Source: Bin5 sp965200615 (GTDB lineage Bacteria; Chloroflexota; Anaerolineae; Caldilineales; Caldilineaceae). Taken from it: a DNA stretch of 64,000 nt. Shown one piece after another: positions 1-8,342 of this stretch (its first letter is position 1; every line of letters begins with the position of its first letter). The stretch spans positions 4,774,001 through 4,838,000 of the forward strand of contig OZ241377.1 of the NCBI GenBank assembly GCA_965200615.1, read 5' to 3'. Below the pieces are notes generated by a model. The model was not told the DNA's origin and made no database searches. It saw only the letters and a list, made by a program, of their open reading frames with translations. A program made the position numbers and the translations under genes.

Positions 1-5
1 GAGTC

Positions 6-422
6 ATGCTGTTGGAGGCAGCGCCTATCCAACAGGTCAATGTTCTTTCGCTGTTTGGCGAGATCGAGGACCGGCTGGCAAAGATTGAAGAACGCCAGGC
101 ATGGCGAGATGTGCTGGAAATGATGAACTGCGAGTATGTTGAGATGAAGAATCCCGAACGGGAGAAATACTTCAACGGCATTCGGGTTTACGATAACTAT
201 GAGACGACTCTGGCCTGTCTGTTCCACAGGAATCCGCCAGGCCATATTTACGAAACGCCGCCGGGTCATGTCAATCCGCCCGGGTTTGAACACTACACCA
301 ATGTCGACCTAGCCCCTCTAGTCCAGAAATCTCAACTCCATGTGCATGACGGCTATGACCCTCATCTACATGACCCCGACAGCCCACACCTTCATTTCGA
401 TGAAGAACAGCCTTCCGAGTAG
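6..422 (+). CDS. Hypothetical protein with His/Asp-rich tail
   Basis: A 138-residue open frame of unknown function. The N-terminal half is amphipathic and charged (EIEDRLAKIEERQAW could form a short coiled coil). The last 35 residues are rich in His, Asp and Pro (HVHDGYDPHLHDPDSPHLH), a composition that could bind metal ions. There is no signal peptide or membrane segment. The ATG lies five bases from the window edge, so the true start may be further upstream. The next gene begins 69 bases downstream on the same strand. No family recognised. Confidence 0.55.
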   Translation: MLLEAAPIQQVNVLSLFGEIEDRLAKIEERQAWRDVLEMMNCEYVEMKNPEREKYFNGIRVYDNYETTLACLFHRNPPGHIYETPPGHVNPPGFEHYTNVDLAPLVQKSQLHVHDGYDPHLHDPDSPHLHFDEEQPSE

Positions 423-490
423 CAGATACAGGGTAGGCCACTTGTTCACATAACTTCTATTCTCAAAAGCCACCTTTAGGAGAAGAACCG

Positions 491-742
491 ATGTGTGTTA
501 AAATGTTGCGGACAATCGTGCTGTGCTGTCTTCTGGCGCTGTCGCTCACCGCCGGGGTCGTTCAGGCCGAAAATGACGGACAGGATTTGGTCGATAACGA
601 GCCTGTCCAAGAAACTGCCTGTGAGGAACTGGACTGGGAGGATGTTACATTTGCCCTGATGGATGGCAACGTCGAATTTCAGGACGCTCGCCCAGGGACA
701 TTGCAAATACTCCCTCATCTGTCAGGGAGGTCGGATTTGTAG
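491..742 (+). CDS. Small exported protein, leader of a Cys-rich peptide locus
   Basis: The 83-residue product begins with a clear Sec signal peptide (hydrophobic LCCLLALSLTAGVV, then a VQA cleavage site near residue 26). An acidic stretch rich in Asp and Glu follows. The ATG has a good ribosome-binding site, AGGAGA, about 8 bases upstream. The frame stops at 740-742, inside the start of an eight-cysteine peptide written in another frame (735-854). Signal peptide, acidic pro-region and Cys-rich core in this order look like a secreted-peptide precursor. I infer that one indel between about 663 and 740 separated leader from core. Function unknown. Confidence 0.5.
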   Translation: MCVKMLRTIVLCCLLALSLTAGVVQAENDGQDLVDNEPVQETACEELDWEDVTFALMDGNVEFQDARPGTLQILPHLSGRSDL

Positions 743-854
743 TCGCTGTATACGGTGGGGAGAATGCGGTGAAGGGCCGGATACATATCGGTGCTGTAAA
801 TTCACGCTCTACTGGCCCTGTCCTTTCTACTTCTGCTGTGTCGGCCATAAGTAA
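735..854 (+). pseudogene. Eight-cysteine peptide core, copy 1 (out of frame with its leader)
   Basis: The frame reads ICSRCIRWGECGEGPDTYRC and then a C/W/P-rich tail ending CCVGHK and a stop. It contains eight cysteines spaced C-2-C-5-C-8-CC-7-C-4-CC. An almost identical 39-residue core ends at 1000. The copy is open upstream to an ATG at 663, but the residues before it have no signal peptide. The exported leader at 491-742 is one frame away. The spacing suggests a small disulfide-rich or metal-binding fold; no family recognised. Confidence 0.4.
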
Positions 855-880
855 TCCATGTAGTTTGGCGCCATCCCAAG

Positions 881-1000
881 ATGTGCAGTCGCTGCATAGT
901 CTGGGGAGAGTGCGGCGAGGGTCCAGACACCTACCGATGCTGCAAGTTCACGATTTATTGGCCTTGCCCAACGGTAAGATGCTGTTTCGGGCATAAGTAA
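881..1000 (+). other. Eight-cysteine peptide core, copy 2
   Basis: This second copy starts at an ATG: MCSRCIVWGECGEGPDTYRC, then a tail ending CCFGHK and a stop. It is 39 residues long with the same cysteine spacing as copy 1, lying 146 bases downstream. No Shine-Dalgarno sequence precedes the ATG, and there is no leader in this frame nearby, so it may not be translated on its own. Most differences from copy 1 lie in the tail between the last three cysteines. Confidence 0.4.
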
Positions 1001-1057
1001 ACCATAGCTGGTCATCCCCCGGCCGGCTACCTGATAGCCCAGCTCGAAAGACCAGAT

Positions 1058-1459
1058 ATGAGATTCTTGAAATACGGGACAGTCGGCACGCTCGGAACCA
1101 TCACGGATATCGCAGTCATGCAGGCCCTTATAGTTCTGGCCGGGACAGTGCCGGTGTTCGCCAATGGAGTTGGCTTTGTAGCGGCAGTTATGCAGAACTT
1201 CGCCCTCAACCGCTACTTCACCTTTCCAGAGAGCCGTGACCAGGCCGCATCAAGACAGATCGTCAAATTCTTCCTGGTCAGCCTTGTGGGTCTGGCCCTG
1301 AATCTGCCGGTCTTCATGTTTGTGGATTTGACGGTGAGCTACTATTTTCAGATAGACTGGGGTTACCGTCTGGCGAAACTGTGCGCTATCGGAGTTGTCC
1401 TGATCTGGAACTATTATGCAAACCGAACCTGGACATTTCAGAGCAGAGAGGCAATCTGA
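1058..1459 (+). CDS. GtrA family membrane protein
   Basis: The 133-residue product has four predicted membrane helices and the GtrA-type motifs FLKYGTVGTLGT near the N-terminus, NFALNRYFTF at about residues 47-56 and WNYYANRTWTF near the C-terminus. GtrA-like proteins are thought to help move lipid-linked sugars across the cytoplasmic membrane or to support cell-surface polysaccharide synthesis. Length is typical of the family. A GT39-type membrane glycosyltransferase lies 1.1 kb downstream on the same strand, which is compatible with envelope glycan assembly, although decayed DNA separates the two. Confidence 0.85.
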   Translation: MRFLKYGTVGTLGTITDIAVMQALIVLAGTVPVFANGVGFVAAVMQNFALNRYFTFPESRDQAASRQIVKFFLVSLVGLALNLPVFMFVDLTVSYYFQIDWGYRLAKLCAIGVVLIWNYYANRTWTFQSREAI

Positions 1460-1606
1460 TTATTTGCCGCGTTTCTCCTGGCTACCAACAGGTTTTGGCG
1501 GCGATTTCTTGGCCTTGCGTTTTCGGCGGACCGGAGCCAGAATTGCCTGAGCCACTTCCTCCGGTGTCGCGCTGATCTTCATTCTCTCGCCCTTCTGTTT
1601 GGTCAC
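1460..1606 (-). CDS. Small basic hypothetical protein (48 aa)
   Basis: A 48-codon frame starts at GTG (1606) with GGAGGA about 6 bases upstream; an internal ATG at 1582 would give 40 residues. It reads MKISATPEEVAQAI and continues with a Lys/Arg-rich segment (VRRKRKAKK). An amphipathic helix followed by a basic tail could bind nucleic acid, but no family is recognised. The stop codon abuts the end of the converging gtrA-like gene. The strong ribosome-binding site and the decayed frame just upstream suggest a former two-gene unit. Confidence 0.4.
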   Translation of the reverse strand: MTKQKGERMKISATPEEVAQAILAPVRRKRKAKKSPPKPVGSQEKRGK

Positions 1607-1622
1607 AGTCTGTCTCCTCCAC

Positions 1623-1774
1623 TTATTCATCAATCAGGGCACCAAAGCCCGCTTCAATCAATTTTCCTTCGAGTTGGGCTATTTCGCGGCTGGCGTGTAG
1701 AGTCCGACCTATCTGGTCAGGAATTTACACCCCTACCAGCGCTCTACGATTTCAAACGAACTGCTAAATTCCAT
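1623..1774 (-). pseudogene. Decayed small ORF upstream of the 48-aa gene
   Basis: Reading from an ATG at 1774 gives MEFSSSFEIVERW, a stop, GCKFLTR, a stop, VGLYTPA, and then after a frame change REIAQLEGKLIEAGFGALID and a stop at 1623. Two nonsense codons and one shift would restore a roughly 50-residue protein ending 16 bases before the GTG of the next small gene. The continuous sense on both sides of the lesions is my evidence for a relic; the function is unknown. Confidence 0.3.
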
Positions 1775-1890
1775 CTCCTTATGGAAACATACGGGGAATC
1801 ACAAGATCGAACACGAAATTTGAGCCGATGACGATCAGAATGAGCCAAGTCCGCAAATTTGCAAGATCAGCTTTGGTAGCCAGGTAGTGG

Positions 1891-2045
1891 TTAGATATTG
1901 ACTGATAGGCACTGGTTGTAGTCATGGATGAACAGTTTCAAGGCGGCACTGTGAAAGTGGTCGGACTTGGAAAAAGACAGCGTCTTGCGCACAAAGCGGG
2001 CCAGACGTTGGCGCAGGCGGTTGTTCCAACGCTTGACATATATAA
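1891..2045 (-). mobile_element. IS1-type transposase C-terminal remnant
   Basis: The minus strand encodes a fragment reading VKRWNNRLRQRLARFVRKTL, then SFSKSDHFHSAALKLFIHDY and a stop at 1891. The 'LRQRLARFVRKTLSFSKS' block resembles the conserved C-terminal part of IS1-family transposases. Upstream the frame runs into AT-rich sequence with a stop codon, so only the last ~45 codons survive. No terminal repeats found. Confidence 0.5.
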
Positions 2046-2234
2046 AACATATATTTTATATTTGTTTGTGGCAGTGGTCGGCACTGCCCAATTTCCGTTA
2101 TTTCCGCTTTTTGGCGAAACCCGGGCTGGTAGTCAGGGCGATTGCATCTGAATTGGATGGAAATGTTGTCCTGTGCCGATAGAAAAAGATGCTGATAGGA
2201 TAGTGAGTTCACGACCTGATAGGGGAGGGAACTC

Positions 2235-2324
2235 ATGACGGAATTGAAGGCGTCTCCACTGGTTGAGCGCTTTGCGGGATTGAAAGACCCGCGTATTGAG
2301 CGGACGAAGCTTCATCAGTTGTGA
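2235..2324 (+). mobile_element. ISAs1-type transposase N-terminal remnant
   Basis: A 29-codon fragment, preceded by AGGGGAGGGA, starts MTELKASPLVERFAGLKDPR and stops after LHQL. 'LVERFAGLKDPRIERTKLHQL' matches the conserved start of ISAs1/DDE_Tnp_1-associated transposases, which normally continue for some 350 residues. The rest is gone. A related 5' fragment occurs at 61721. Confidence 0.55.
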
Positions 2325-2553
2325 GCCTCATCAGTCAACATATAGCCACTACCACGACCGTCTCACAAATGCGCTGAGCCAGTTTTTTTCTCTCCACTCG
2401 CTCCTCACCCTATGCGCCCTAGTTTAGCCCCGTTTTTTGAACCCCCAATCGCGTTGGAGTAGAATGTCCCGTGCTCGGTGGATGCCCTGGCATCTCGCGG
2501 AGCGTCAGGTTCGTTTCCTTCCTTGCGCAAGATAGAAAGACATCGACGGAATC

Positions 2554-4092
2554 GTGCATTCTACGTTGCATTCCACGGCCGCAGAGCGTCAGATTGTCTC
2601 CCCATTTCCCACGGGAATTTCCCTGCCCGACGTTCTCAACACAAACTCAGGCTATCAGCGCTTTCTTTGTATCCTGATTTTGGTGGGATTCGGTCTGCGC
2701 CTGGTCATGTTGGACCGCTTTCGGTTCCATCAGGATGAGGCTCTGTACAGCTATTGGGCGCTGCGATTTCTCCATGATGATCCTCTTTTTCTTGAGCAGT
2801 GGATCGACAAGCCGCCGCTGTTCGTCTGGCTGCTTGCCTACTGCTTTAAGGCTCTTGGCGCTTCGGAGGCCAGCGCGCGGTTGCTGAATATCGGCATCAG
2901 CATACTCACGATCCCGATCGTCGCCGCCATCGCCAGACGGGCATGGACGGCGGCCGCAGGCGTGATCGCGGCGACGGCTATTGCGCTGAACCCCTTTGCC
3001 ATCAGCTATAGCCCGACAGCATTCACCGATCCACTGCTGGCGCTGGCGGGCGTCTGTTCACTCTATGCAGCGCTAAGATCGCGTCCCTTTTTGGCTGGGC
3101 TCTGCCTCGGCGCCGCGATTATGACAAAACAGCAGGGCGTCTTCTTTGTACCGCTGGCGCTGGCCATACTGATAGCGGGTAACCCAAAGGCAAAGGCGAT
3201 CATGGCAGCGAGCCTGCGCGTTGTCGGCGGGCTGGCCCTGACGGTTCTGCCGGTCCTGTACTGGGACAGCCTGCGCTGGGCAGTCGCGCCGTCGCCATGG
3301 GATCTGGGAGTTCGCAACTACGGCGCATTGGAACTGCTCCCGCTCGACCAGTGGCCGGAACGCGTTGCGCGCATCGCCGACCTGCTCTGGTATCTGACCG
3401 CCAGTCCCGTCGTGTGGAGTGTTGTGATCGCCGCTGTGATCGCCGCATCTGTGCTGGGGGTAGTGAGTGCGCAGCGGAAAGGACGTTCACTGTCACAGCG
3501 CAGTACTGCACTTGCGGTCCTGCTGTGTGGATGGATCGGGTTATACTGGGGTGTCCATGCTGCATTCAATCTGCCGGTATGGGACCGGTATTTCCTGCCA
3601 ATTGCGCCGGCATTTGCCATCCTGTGCGGATGGTTTGGGGGCAGGATACTGGCTTCCGGTTCCCAACTGTGGAGATCGGCCGCAATTGGGCTATGGATTG
3701 TGCTGCTGCTTCCCGGCGCGCTGCAGGCGGCCCGGGGCGAATTCCCGATAGGCGGCGATCACGGCGCATACGAAGGCCTGCGCGAGGCGTCTGCCTGGCT
3801 TGACAGCCATAGCCCGCCGGGGGCCGTTCTGTACCACCAGTCGCTGGGCTGGCACTTTCAGTTCTACCTGTTTGAGAATCCACGCAGTTACGCCGTCCGC
3901 TGGGTGGCAAGTGCGGTTGCGCTGGCGGACGATGCCGCTAAGAGACCGCAGAGCGCCAGGTTCATGATCGCTCCGGCATGGCAACCGCTGAGGAACTTCC
4001 ATTCCCATCTGGCCTCGCGCGAGTTGGAGCTGGTGCAGAGAGTCAGGGAAGGACAGTTCACAGTCTACGAACTCATGCCGCGCCGGCGTTGA
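2554..4092 (+). CDS. GT39-type membrane glycosyltransferase
   Basis: A 512-residue polytopic protein with about ten hydrophobic helices. After the first helix (about residues 37-53) comes the acidic motif HQDEALYSYW (Asp61-Glu62), then DKPPLFVWLL at 85-94. Both are typical of the ArnT/PMT (GT39, GT-C fold) superfamily, which transfers sugars from a polyprenyl-phosphate carrier to lipid or protein outside the membrane. A soluble C-terminal part of roughly 130 residues follows the last helices. The first 30 residues are not hydrophobic, and a later start is possible. Acceptor and sugar cannot be told from sequence. Confidence 0.8.
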   Translation: MHSTLHSTAAERQIVSPFPTGISLPDVLNTNSGYQRFLCILILVGFGLRLVMLDRFRFHQDEALYSYWALRFLHDDPLFLEQWIDKPPLFVWLLAYCFKALGASEASARLLNIGISILTIPIVAAIARRAWTAAAGVIAATAIALNPFAISYSPTAFTDPLLALAGVCSLYAALRSRPFLAGLCLGAAIMTKQQGVFFVPLALAILIAGNPKAKAIMAASLRVVGGLALTVLPVLYWDSLRWAVAPSPWDLGVRNYGALELLPLDQWPERVARIADLLWYLTASPVVWSVVIAAVIAASVLGVVSAQRKGRSLSQRSTALAVLLCGWIGLYWGVHAAFNLPVWDRYFLPIAPAFAILCGWFGGRILASGSQLWRSAAIGLWIVLLLPGALQAARGEFPIGGDHGAYEGLREASAWLDSHSPPGAVLYHQSLGWHFQFYLFENPRSYAVRWVASAVALADDAAKRPQSARFMIAPAWQPLRNFHSHLASRELELVQRVREGQFTVYELMPRRR

Positions 4093-4177
4093 AGCGGTCG
4101 CCGTCGACGCCAGGAAAGTGGCCAGTTGGCGGCCACAGGGGGTGCAGGCACAATGTTGGAAACAAGGTAACTACTAA

Positions 4178-4420
4178 GCCTGTGTAACGAAAAAGAGCGA
4201 ATACGCTCGCCAGGAAGCCGAAAGGCGCGCTCTGGCTGCTGAAACCGGTCAGCTTGAAGCCAATAAACAGAAGCTGGCAACGATTGACATCTTGCGAGAA
4301 ATGGAACAGAGGCTTAAGGAGATGGTAACATCAGTCGCTCAATGCTTTGCCAGTACGCGGGCGATAGCCGGGTCGATGGTCGCCTGGTGCACTATGTTCA
4401 CGCTGCATCTTCGGACATGA
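4178..4420 (+). pseudogene. Coiled-coil gene fragment
   Basis: Directly after an in-frame stop the frame reads KKSEYARQEAERRALAAETG and QLEANKQKLATIDILREMEQ, then RLKEMV, before losing sense and ending at TGA 4418. There is no start codon. The heptad-like Ala/Glu/Lys pattern resembles the C-terminal coiled coil seen in some Uma2-type or Rpn/PD-(D/E)XK putative nucleases, but the assignment is weak. The rest of 4093-4762 holds nothing else I can support. Confidence 0.3.
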
Positions 4421-4762
4421 GCCATGAAGCATGGAGGAATTACGTCGCCAAACGGAGCGAAACCCTGGCTCAAGGTAGAAATGCGAGAGCTTCACAAAGT
4501 TGGGGGAAACCTCTTCATAGTCGCCACGGGTTGTATCAGAAACACTCCTCCTGACACAACGGGCCTCTTCATCGTCTACATCCTCTGGAACTGTCTCTAA
4601 CCTCGTGACCGAAAGAAAGCAGGGGTTACAGTACTCTAATGCTGTCACCTGAAAACAAACTGCTTCGGTTCCTACCTTCGGCGATAGTATTACCTCCAGC
4701 CAGACTGTAGTAGAATCTAACGCGACAGCGACGGTATGGATCAAAGTAGGAATGCTTTGCCC

Positions 4763-5110
4763 ATGAAAACTCCGAAATTCACCGCTCCCCGGCAAGGGCT
4801 GACCGGAGCCGTATTCATGATCGGGCTGGCCATCCTGTTCGCCACGGACTGGATATGGCCGGGGATTCTCGTACTGGTCGGTGTAACCAGTCTGTTGGGA
4901 GCGTTCCTGGGGCATACGGAGCCGGACGACGATGACATTCCTTTGCGCGTTGACAAGCCACTGGAGGACGAGCCGAGAGCCCCGGTGCGGTATGCGGCGC
5001 AGTGCGCGTCTTGCGGCGCGACGACTCCGCCGGAGCTCATTGAAGGCACGGCCACCGACCTGAACGCGGTCTGCGGATTCTGCGGCACCCCGCTCGCACA
5101 GGAACAATGA
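4763..5110 (+). CDS. Membrane protein with C-terminal zinc ribbon
   Basis: About 115 residues from the ATG at 4763 (AGGA lies 11 bases upstream; an in-frame ATG at 4736 is the alternative). Two closely spaced hydrophobic segments (GAVFMIGLAILFA and GILVLVGVTSLLGAF) are followed by an acidic linker and a CASCG...CGFCG pair of knuckles, a likely zinc ribbon. It overlaps the next gene by ATGA (stop 5108-5110, start 5107), so the two are probably translationally coupled. I take it as the first gene of a four-gene operon to 9494. Function unknown; the ribbon may mediate protein contacts. Confidence 0.6.
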   Translation: MKTPKFTAPRQGLTGAVFMIGLAILFATDWIWPGILVLVGVTSLLGAFLGHTEPDDDDIPLRVDKPLEDEPRAPVRYAAQCASCGATTPPELIEGTATDLNAVCGFCGTPLAQEQ

Positions 5111-6363
5111 TTCGTACGCGGGTATTCGTTGTTGCGGTAATGTCGGCGGCGGTCGTCCTGGTAGTCGGGATACTGGTCTGGCGTACATTCACTGGAAACG
5201 CTGCCGGCCTCGGCTTGGCGCCCGCTCGCCCACAAGTCGTCCGAATTCAGGTCATCACTGCCCTGCCTGTGGAATCGTGGGTGCAGGCTGCGGCTGATGA
5301 ATTCAGTGCCACAGACCACAAGTTGGAAGGCGCGACCATCGAGGTGGAAATCATCCCGATGGACGGCCTGGCTGCGCTAGGCAAGTGGGAGCGCAACGAC
5401 TTCGCTACATTGCCAGCAGACGTGCTCCCCGAAGACCTGCCCCAAGAAAAGTTAGAAGCTCTTGAATCCTTTCCAACTGCGTGGATAGCGGACGGCCGTT
5501 TTCTCGTGGAAATTGCCAACGCGTCCTTTCGGGAGCGGCTGGGGCGGGATCAGTTCCTGAACGACGGGCAATACCGCATGAGGCCGCTGGCCAATACACT
5601 TCTGGTTTGGGGACTGTTTCGCAGCCGGAGCGCTCCACTGCTTGAGAATCTCGGCCCGCCCTCATGGTCCACATTTCACAAAGCGGCCGTCGCCCCTACC
5701 GGATGGAAGGAGTTGGGCGGTGATCCCGCGTGGGGCAATTTCAAGTTGGCGATCAACTCATCGGTCAATCGTGTGGGCGGCCCGGCGGCCATCGTCACGG
5801 CGGCTGGCGAATACTTTGAGAGAACTGAAGTTTCGGTCGAAGACGTTGTCGCCCCCCAGTTCGGAACCTGGCTGACTGAGCTGATGGGAGCGGCGACCCA
5901 ATTCAGCCGTGGAGCGACGAGTACTGCGGAGAGCGTCGCCCTGTTCGGTTATACGGCGGGAGATGGAGGGCAGTTCCTGGAAAGCGACCTGCTCCAAAAT
6001 ATGGAAGGCATTCAGAACCGCTGGCGGGAGCCGGTAGTCCTTTACTACCCGAAGGTGACTACCTGGTTCGACTTTCCTTTCGCGATCTGGGCCGGCCCTG
6101 AGACATCAGCAGTGCAAAAGAACGCAGCGCTGGCGTTTCAAAATTTTTTGCTCAGCGACGGGCAACAGCGCAGAGCGCTCGCATTCGGGCTGCGCCCAGC
6201 CGATTCCAGCCTGCCGGTCAGCGCCGCGGAGGGGAGCCTCTTCGAACAGTGGCGGCAGTTGGGCGTAGAGGACAACGTATCCAGCGCCGATCTGATGCAG
6301 CCTCTGAACCGAGAGCTCCTGTCGGCGCTCTTACACCGGCAGGAGATGAACGAGAAGCGATGA
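5107..6363 (+). CDS. Membrane-anchored solute-binding-like protein
   Basis: A 418-residue protein with an N-terminal membrane anchor or signal (VFVVAVMSAAVVLVVGILVW) and an extracellular part patterned like bacterial type-2 periplasmic binding proteins (SBP_bac_11-like). It begins IQVITALPVESWVQAAADEF and has a late DFPFAIWAG/ALAFQNFLL region typical of such C-terminal lobes. It overlaps its neighbours at both ends (ATGA at 5107 and at 6360). The next gene carries a related N-terminal region fused to a VWA domain. No permease or ATPase is present nearby, so uptake is unproven; sensing or scaffolding is as likely. Confidence 0.6.
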   Translation: MIRTRVFVVAVMSAAVVLVVGILVWRTFTGNAAGLGLAPARPQVVRIQVITALPVESWVQAAADEFSATDHKLEGATIEVEIIPMDGLAALGKWERNDFATLPADVLPEDLPQEKLEALESFPTAWIADGRFLVEIANASFRERLGRDQFLNDGQYRMRPLANTLLVWGLFRSRSAPLLENLGPPSWSTFHKAAVAPTGWKELGGDPAWGNFKLAINSSVNRVGGPAAIVTAAGEYFERTEVSVEDVVAPQFGTWLTELMGAATQFSRGATSTAESVALFGYTAGDGGQFLESDLLQNMEGIQNRWREPVVLYYPKVTTWFDFPFAIWAGPETSAVQKNAALAFQNFLLSDGQQRRALAFGLRPADSSLPVSAAEGSLFEQWRQLGVEDNVSSADLMQPLNRELLSALLHRQEMNEKR

Positions 6364-8252
6364 GCGAGATTCGTGACGGGACAGATCAGGAGCACGCAGC
6401 TCCGACCGAAGCGGAGTTCTCGCGCTTCCCGCCGCGACGGCAGCTTATCGCGTTCGCGGTGGTGGGCTGCTTTCTGCTATGCGCCTGCGGGGTGACGACT
6501 GCGCGCGCCGGGGCCTGGATCGCGGGCATCCTGGCCGGCGAAGGATCCGCGACAACCGAAGTCAACAGAGCAGTTGCTGCCGCATGGCCCTCTAACAGCG
6601 CAACGTTGACCGTGGCTGTATCTCCGACGATGGCGGTATCGCTGAGGGAACGTGCCGGCAGGTTCAACGGCCTCAGACTCCGCACGCCGGACGGAGAGAT
6701 GATGCAGGTTGAACTGGTTACCCGCTCCTCCCGTGAAATAGTCGAGGATTCGTTGCAGCAGCCAGGCTTCCAGGCCGTCGTGCCGGACAGCTCGCTCTGG
6801 CTGGATTTGATTGAAGTGCGCTGGGCTAAGCTGTTTCCAGTGGAGTCCGGCTCATTTCCGGCGAGCCGGGTCGGCCAGTCCACGCTTTTTGCCGTCAGCC
6901 CAGTCGTCATTGCCGTGCAGTTGGATGCGGCACAGCAGTTGGGCTGGCCGCATCAGTCGATCGGCTGGAAGGAGGTCCATGCCCGGGCGGCCGCCCCTTC
7001 CAAGGCGTTCAGATGGGGACATCCCAGTCCAGAGAGCGCGTCCGGGGTCGCGGCGACATTGTCCAAGTTTTATGCGGGCGCCGATATTACACGCGGACTC
7101 ACGGCAGAGATCGCAATCCGGCCTGACGTAATAGATTATGTTCGTCGGGCGGAGAGGTCAGCGTTTGTTCTCGGCGCCGGTGACCGGGCGCGGCCAGAAT
7201 TTAAGCAGGAGGAAGGCCGCGTACACGGCGAGGAAGGCGAAAGCAACGGGCTTTTCGATGCCTTCGTAACGCAAGAGCAGTCAGTAATCGCCTGGAACCA
7301 GTTCTCTGATCGCGGTCTCTCCTGGCTGTCCGGCGAGGGCTATGCCGGGCGAATCTTTTCGGACGGGCAACTGGTTGCCATCTACCCCAAGGAGGGAACG
7401 CTTTGGGCGGATTATCCCTTCGCATTGCTGGAATTAGACGGGCGGACAGGTCCTGCCGTGACCTGGAACCAGCGCAGCACCTATCGCGCGTTCACCCGAT
7501 ATTTGCTGAGTAGAGACAGCCAGTATGTATTGCTTGAGGCCGGGTTCAGACCAGCCGACCTGACCATTGAACTGATGGCGGAGCCCAGCCCATTCGCAGA
7601 GACCGGAACAGTCGACCCTCTTTCGCCACTGACGCTTTTGCCGCTGCCGCCGCAGCCTGTTCTGGATATCGTATTGGACGTCTGGCGTTTGTCAATGCGT
7701 CCCATAAACGTAATGCTGGTTGTGGATACCAGCGAATCGATGAAAGGCAGGAAACTCGCACGAACGAAGACTGCCTTGCAGGGATTCGTGGACCAGATTC
7801 AGGGAGATCGCGACAGAATCGGACTTGTGGAGTTCGGATCCAGGGTAAAGCGGTACGGCGCACTGCAGTGGCTGGATGCTGAGGGGCGCGGTCACATGTT
7901 GCATCTGATCGAAAACATGCAGGCCGACGGCTCCACCAGATTGATCGATGCCGTGTGGACGGCGCATAGTGAGCTCAGGGACTTGGTCGATTCCGATGCC
8001 ACATATGCGATTGTGGTGATGACCGACGGTCGCGATAACGACAGCGAACGCCACTTGCGTGAGTTGCAACGGGACATACAGGGTGCGCAAAATCCGGTTT
8101 CCGTCCATACGGTGGCATTTGGCCGAGATGCAGATGCAGGTCTGCTGGAAGACCTGGCCCGCATCGGCAACGGCGAGTTCTATCGCGCAGACGAAACGAC
8201 GATTGAAGAGATTTATCGCCAGATCGCGACTCTCGTTCAGATGACGGAGTGA
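6360..8252 (+). CDS. Solute-binding/von Willebrand factor A fusion protein
   Basis: I place the start at ATG 6360, overlapping the previous stop, giving 630 residues. Residues ~25-50 form a membrane or lipoprotein-like anchor (VVGCFLLCACG). Residues ~70-430 resemble a type-2 solute-binding fold and end with a YPFALLELDG block like that of the upstream gene. The last ~180 residues are a VWA domain with an intact metal-ion-dependent adhesion site: DTSESMKG (DxSxS), a conserved Thr in GSTRLIDA and MTDGRDND. VWA domains bind protein partners through a metal ion. The fusion suggests ligand capture coupled to protein adhesion outside the cell. Confidence 0.75.
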   Translation: MSEIRDGTDQEHAAPTEAEFSRFPPRRQLIAFAVVGCFLLCACGVTTARAGAWIAGILAGEGSATTEVNRAVAAAWPSNSATLTVAVSPTMAVSLRERAGRFNGLRLRTPDGEMMQVELVTRSSREIVEDSLQQPGFQAVVPDSSLWLDLIEVRWAKLFPVESGSFPASRVGQSTLFAVSPVVIAVQLDAAQQLGWPHQSIGWKEVHARAAAPSKAFRWGHPSPESASGVAATLSKFYAGADITRGLTAEIAIRPDVIDYVRRAERSAFVLGAGDRARPEFKQEEGRVHGEEGESNGLFDAFVTQEQSVIAWNQFSDRGLSWLSGEGYAGRIFSDGQLVAIYPKEGTLWADYPFALLELDGRTGPAVTWNQRSTYRAFTRYLLSRDSQYVLLEAGFRPADLTIELMAEPSPFAETGTVDPLSPLTLLPLPPQPVLDIVLDVWRLSMRPINVMLVVDTSESMKGRKLARTKTALQGFVDQIQGDRDRIGLVEFGSRVKRYGALQWLDAEGRGHMLHLIENMQADGSTRLIDAVWTAHSELRDLVDSDATYAIVVMTDGRDNDSERHLRELQRDIQGAQNPVSVHTVAFGRDADAGLLEDLARIGNGEFYRADETTIEEIYRQIATLVQMTE

Positions 8253-8342
8253 CAGGAGGCTTTCCCTCCAACCTGTGGTCATCCCATCAGTTTGGTGAAA
8301 TCGGCCGTGGCTTCCCCTTCTGCCTAAACGAGGGACCAGGAT

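Noticed and set aside
4331..5188. A 285-codon minus-strand frame
   Set aside because: It is antisense to the zinc-ribbon gene, has no family pattern and no ribosome-binding site.
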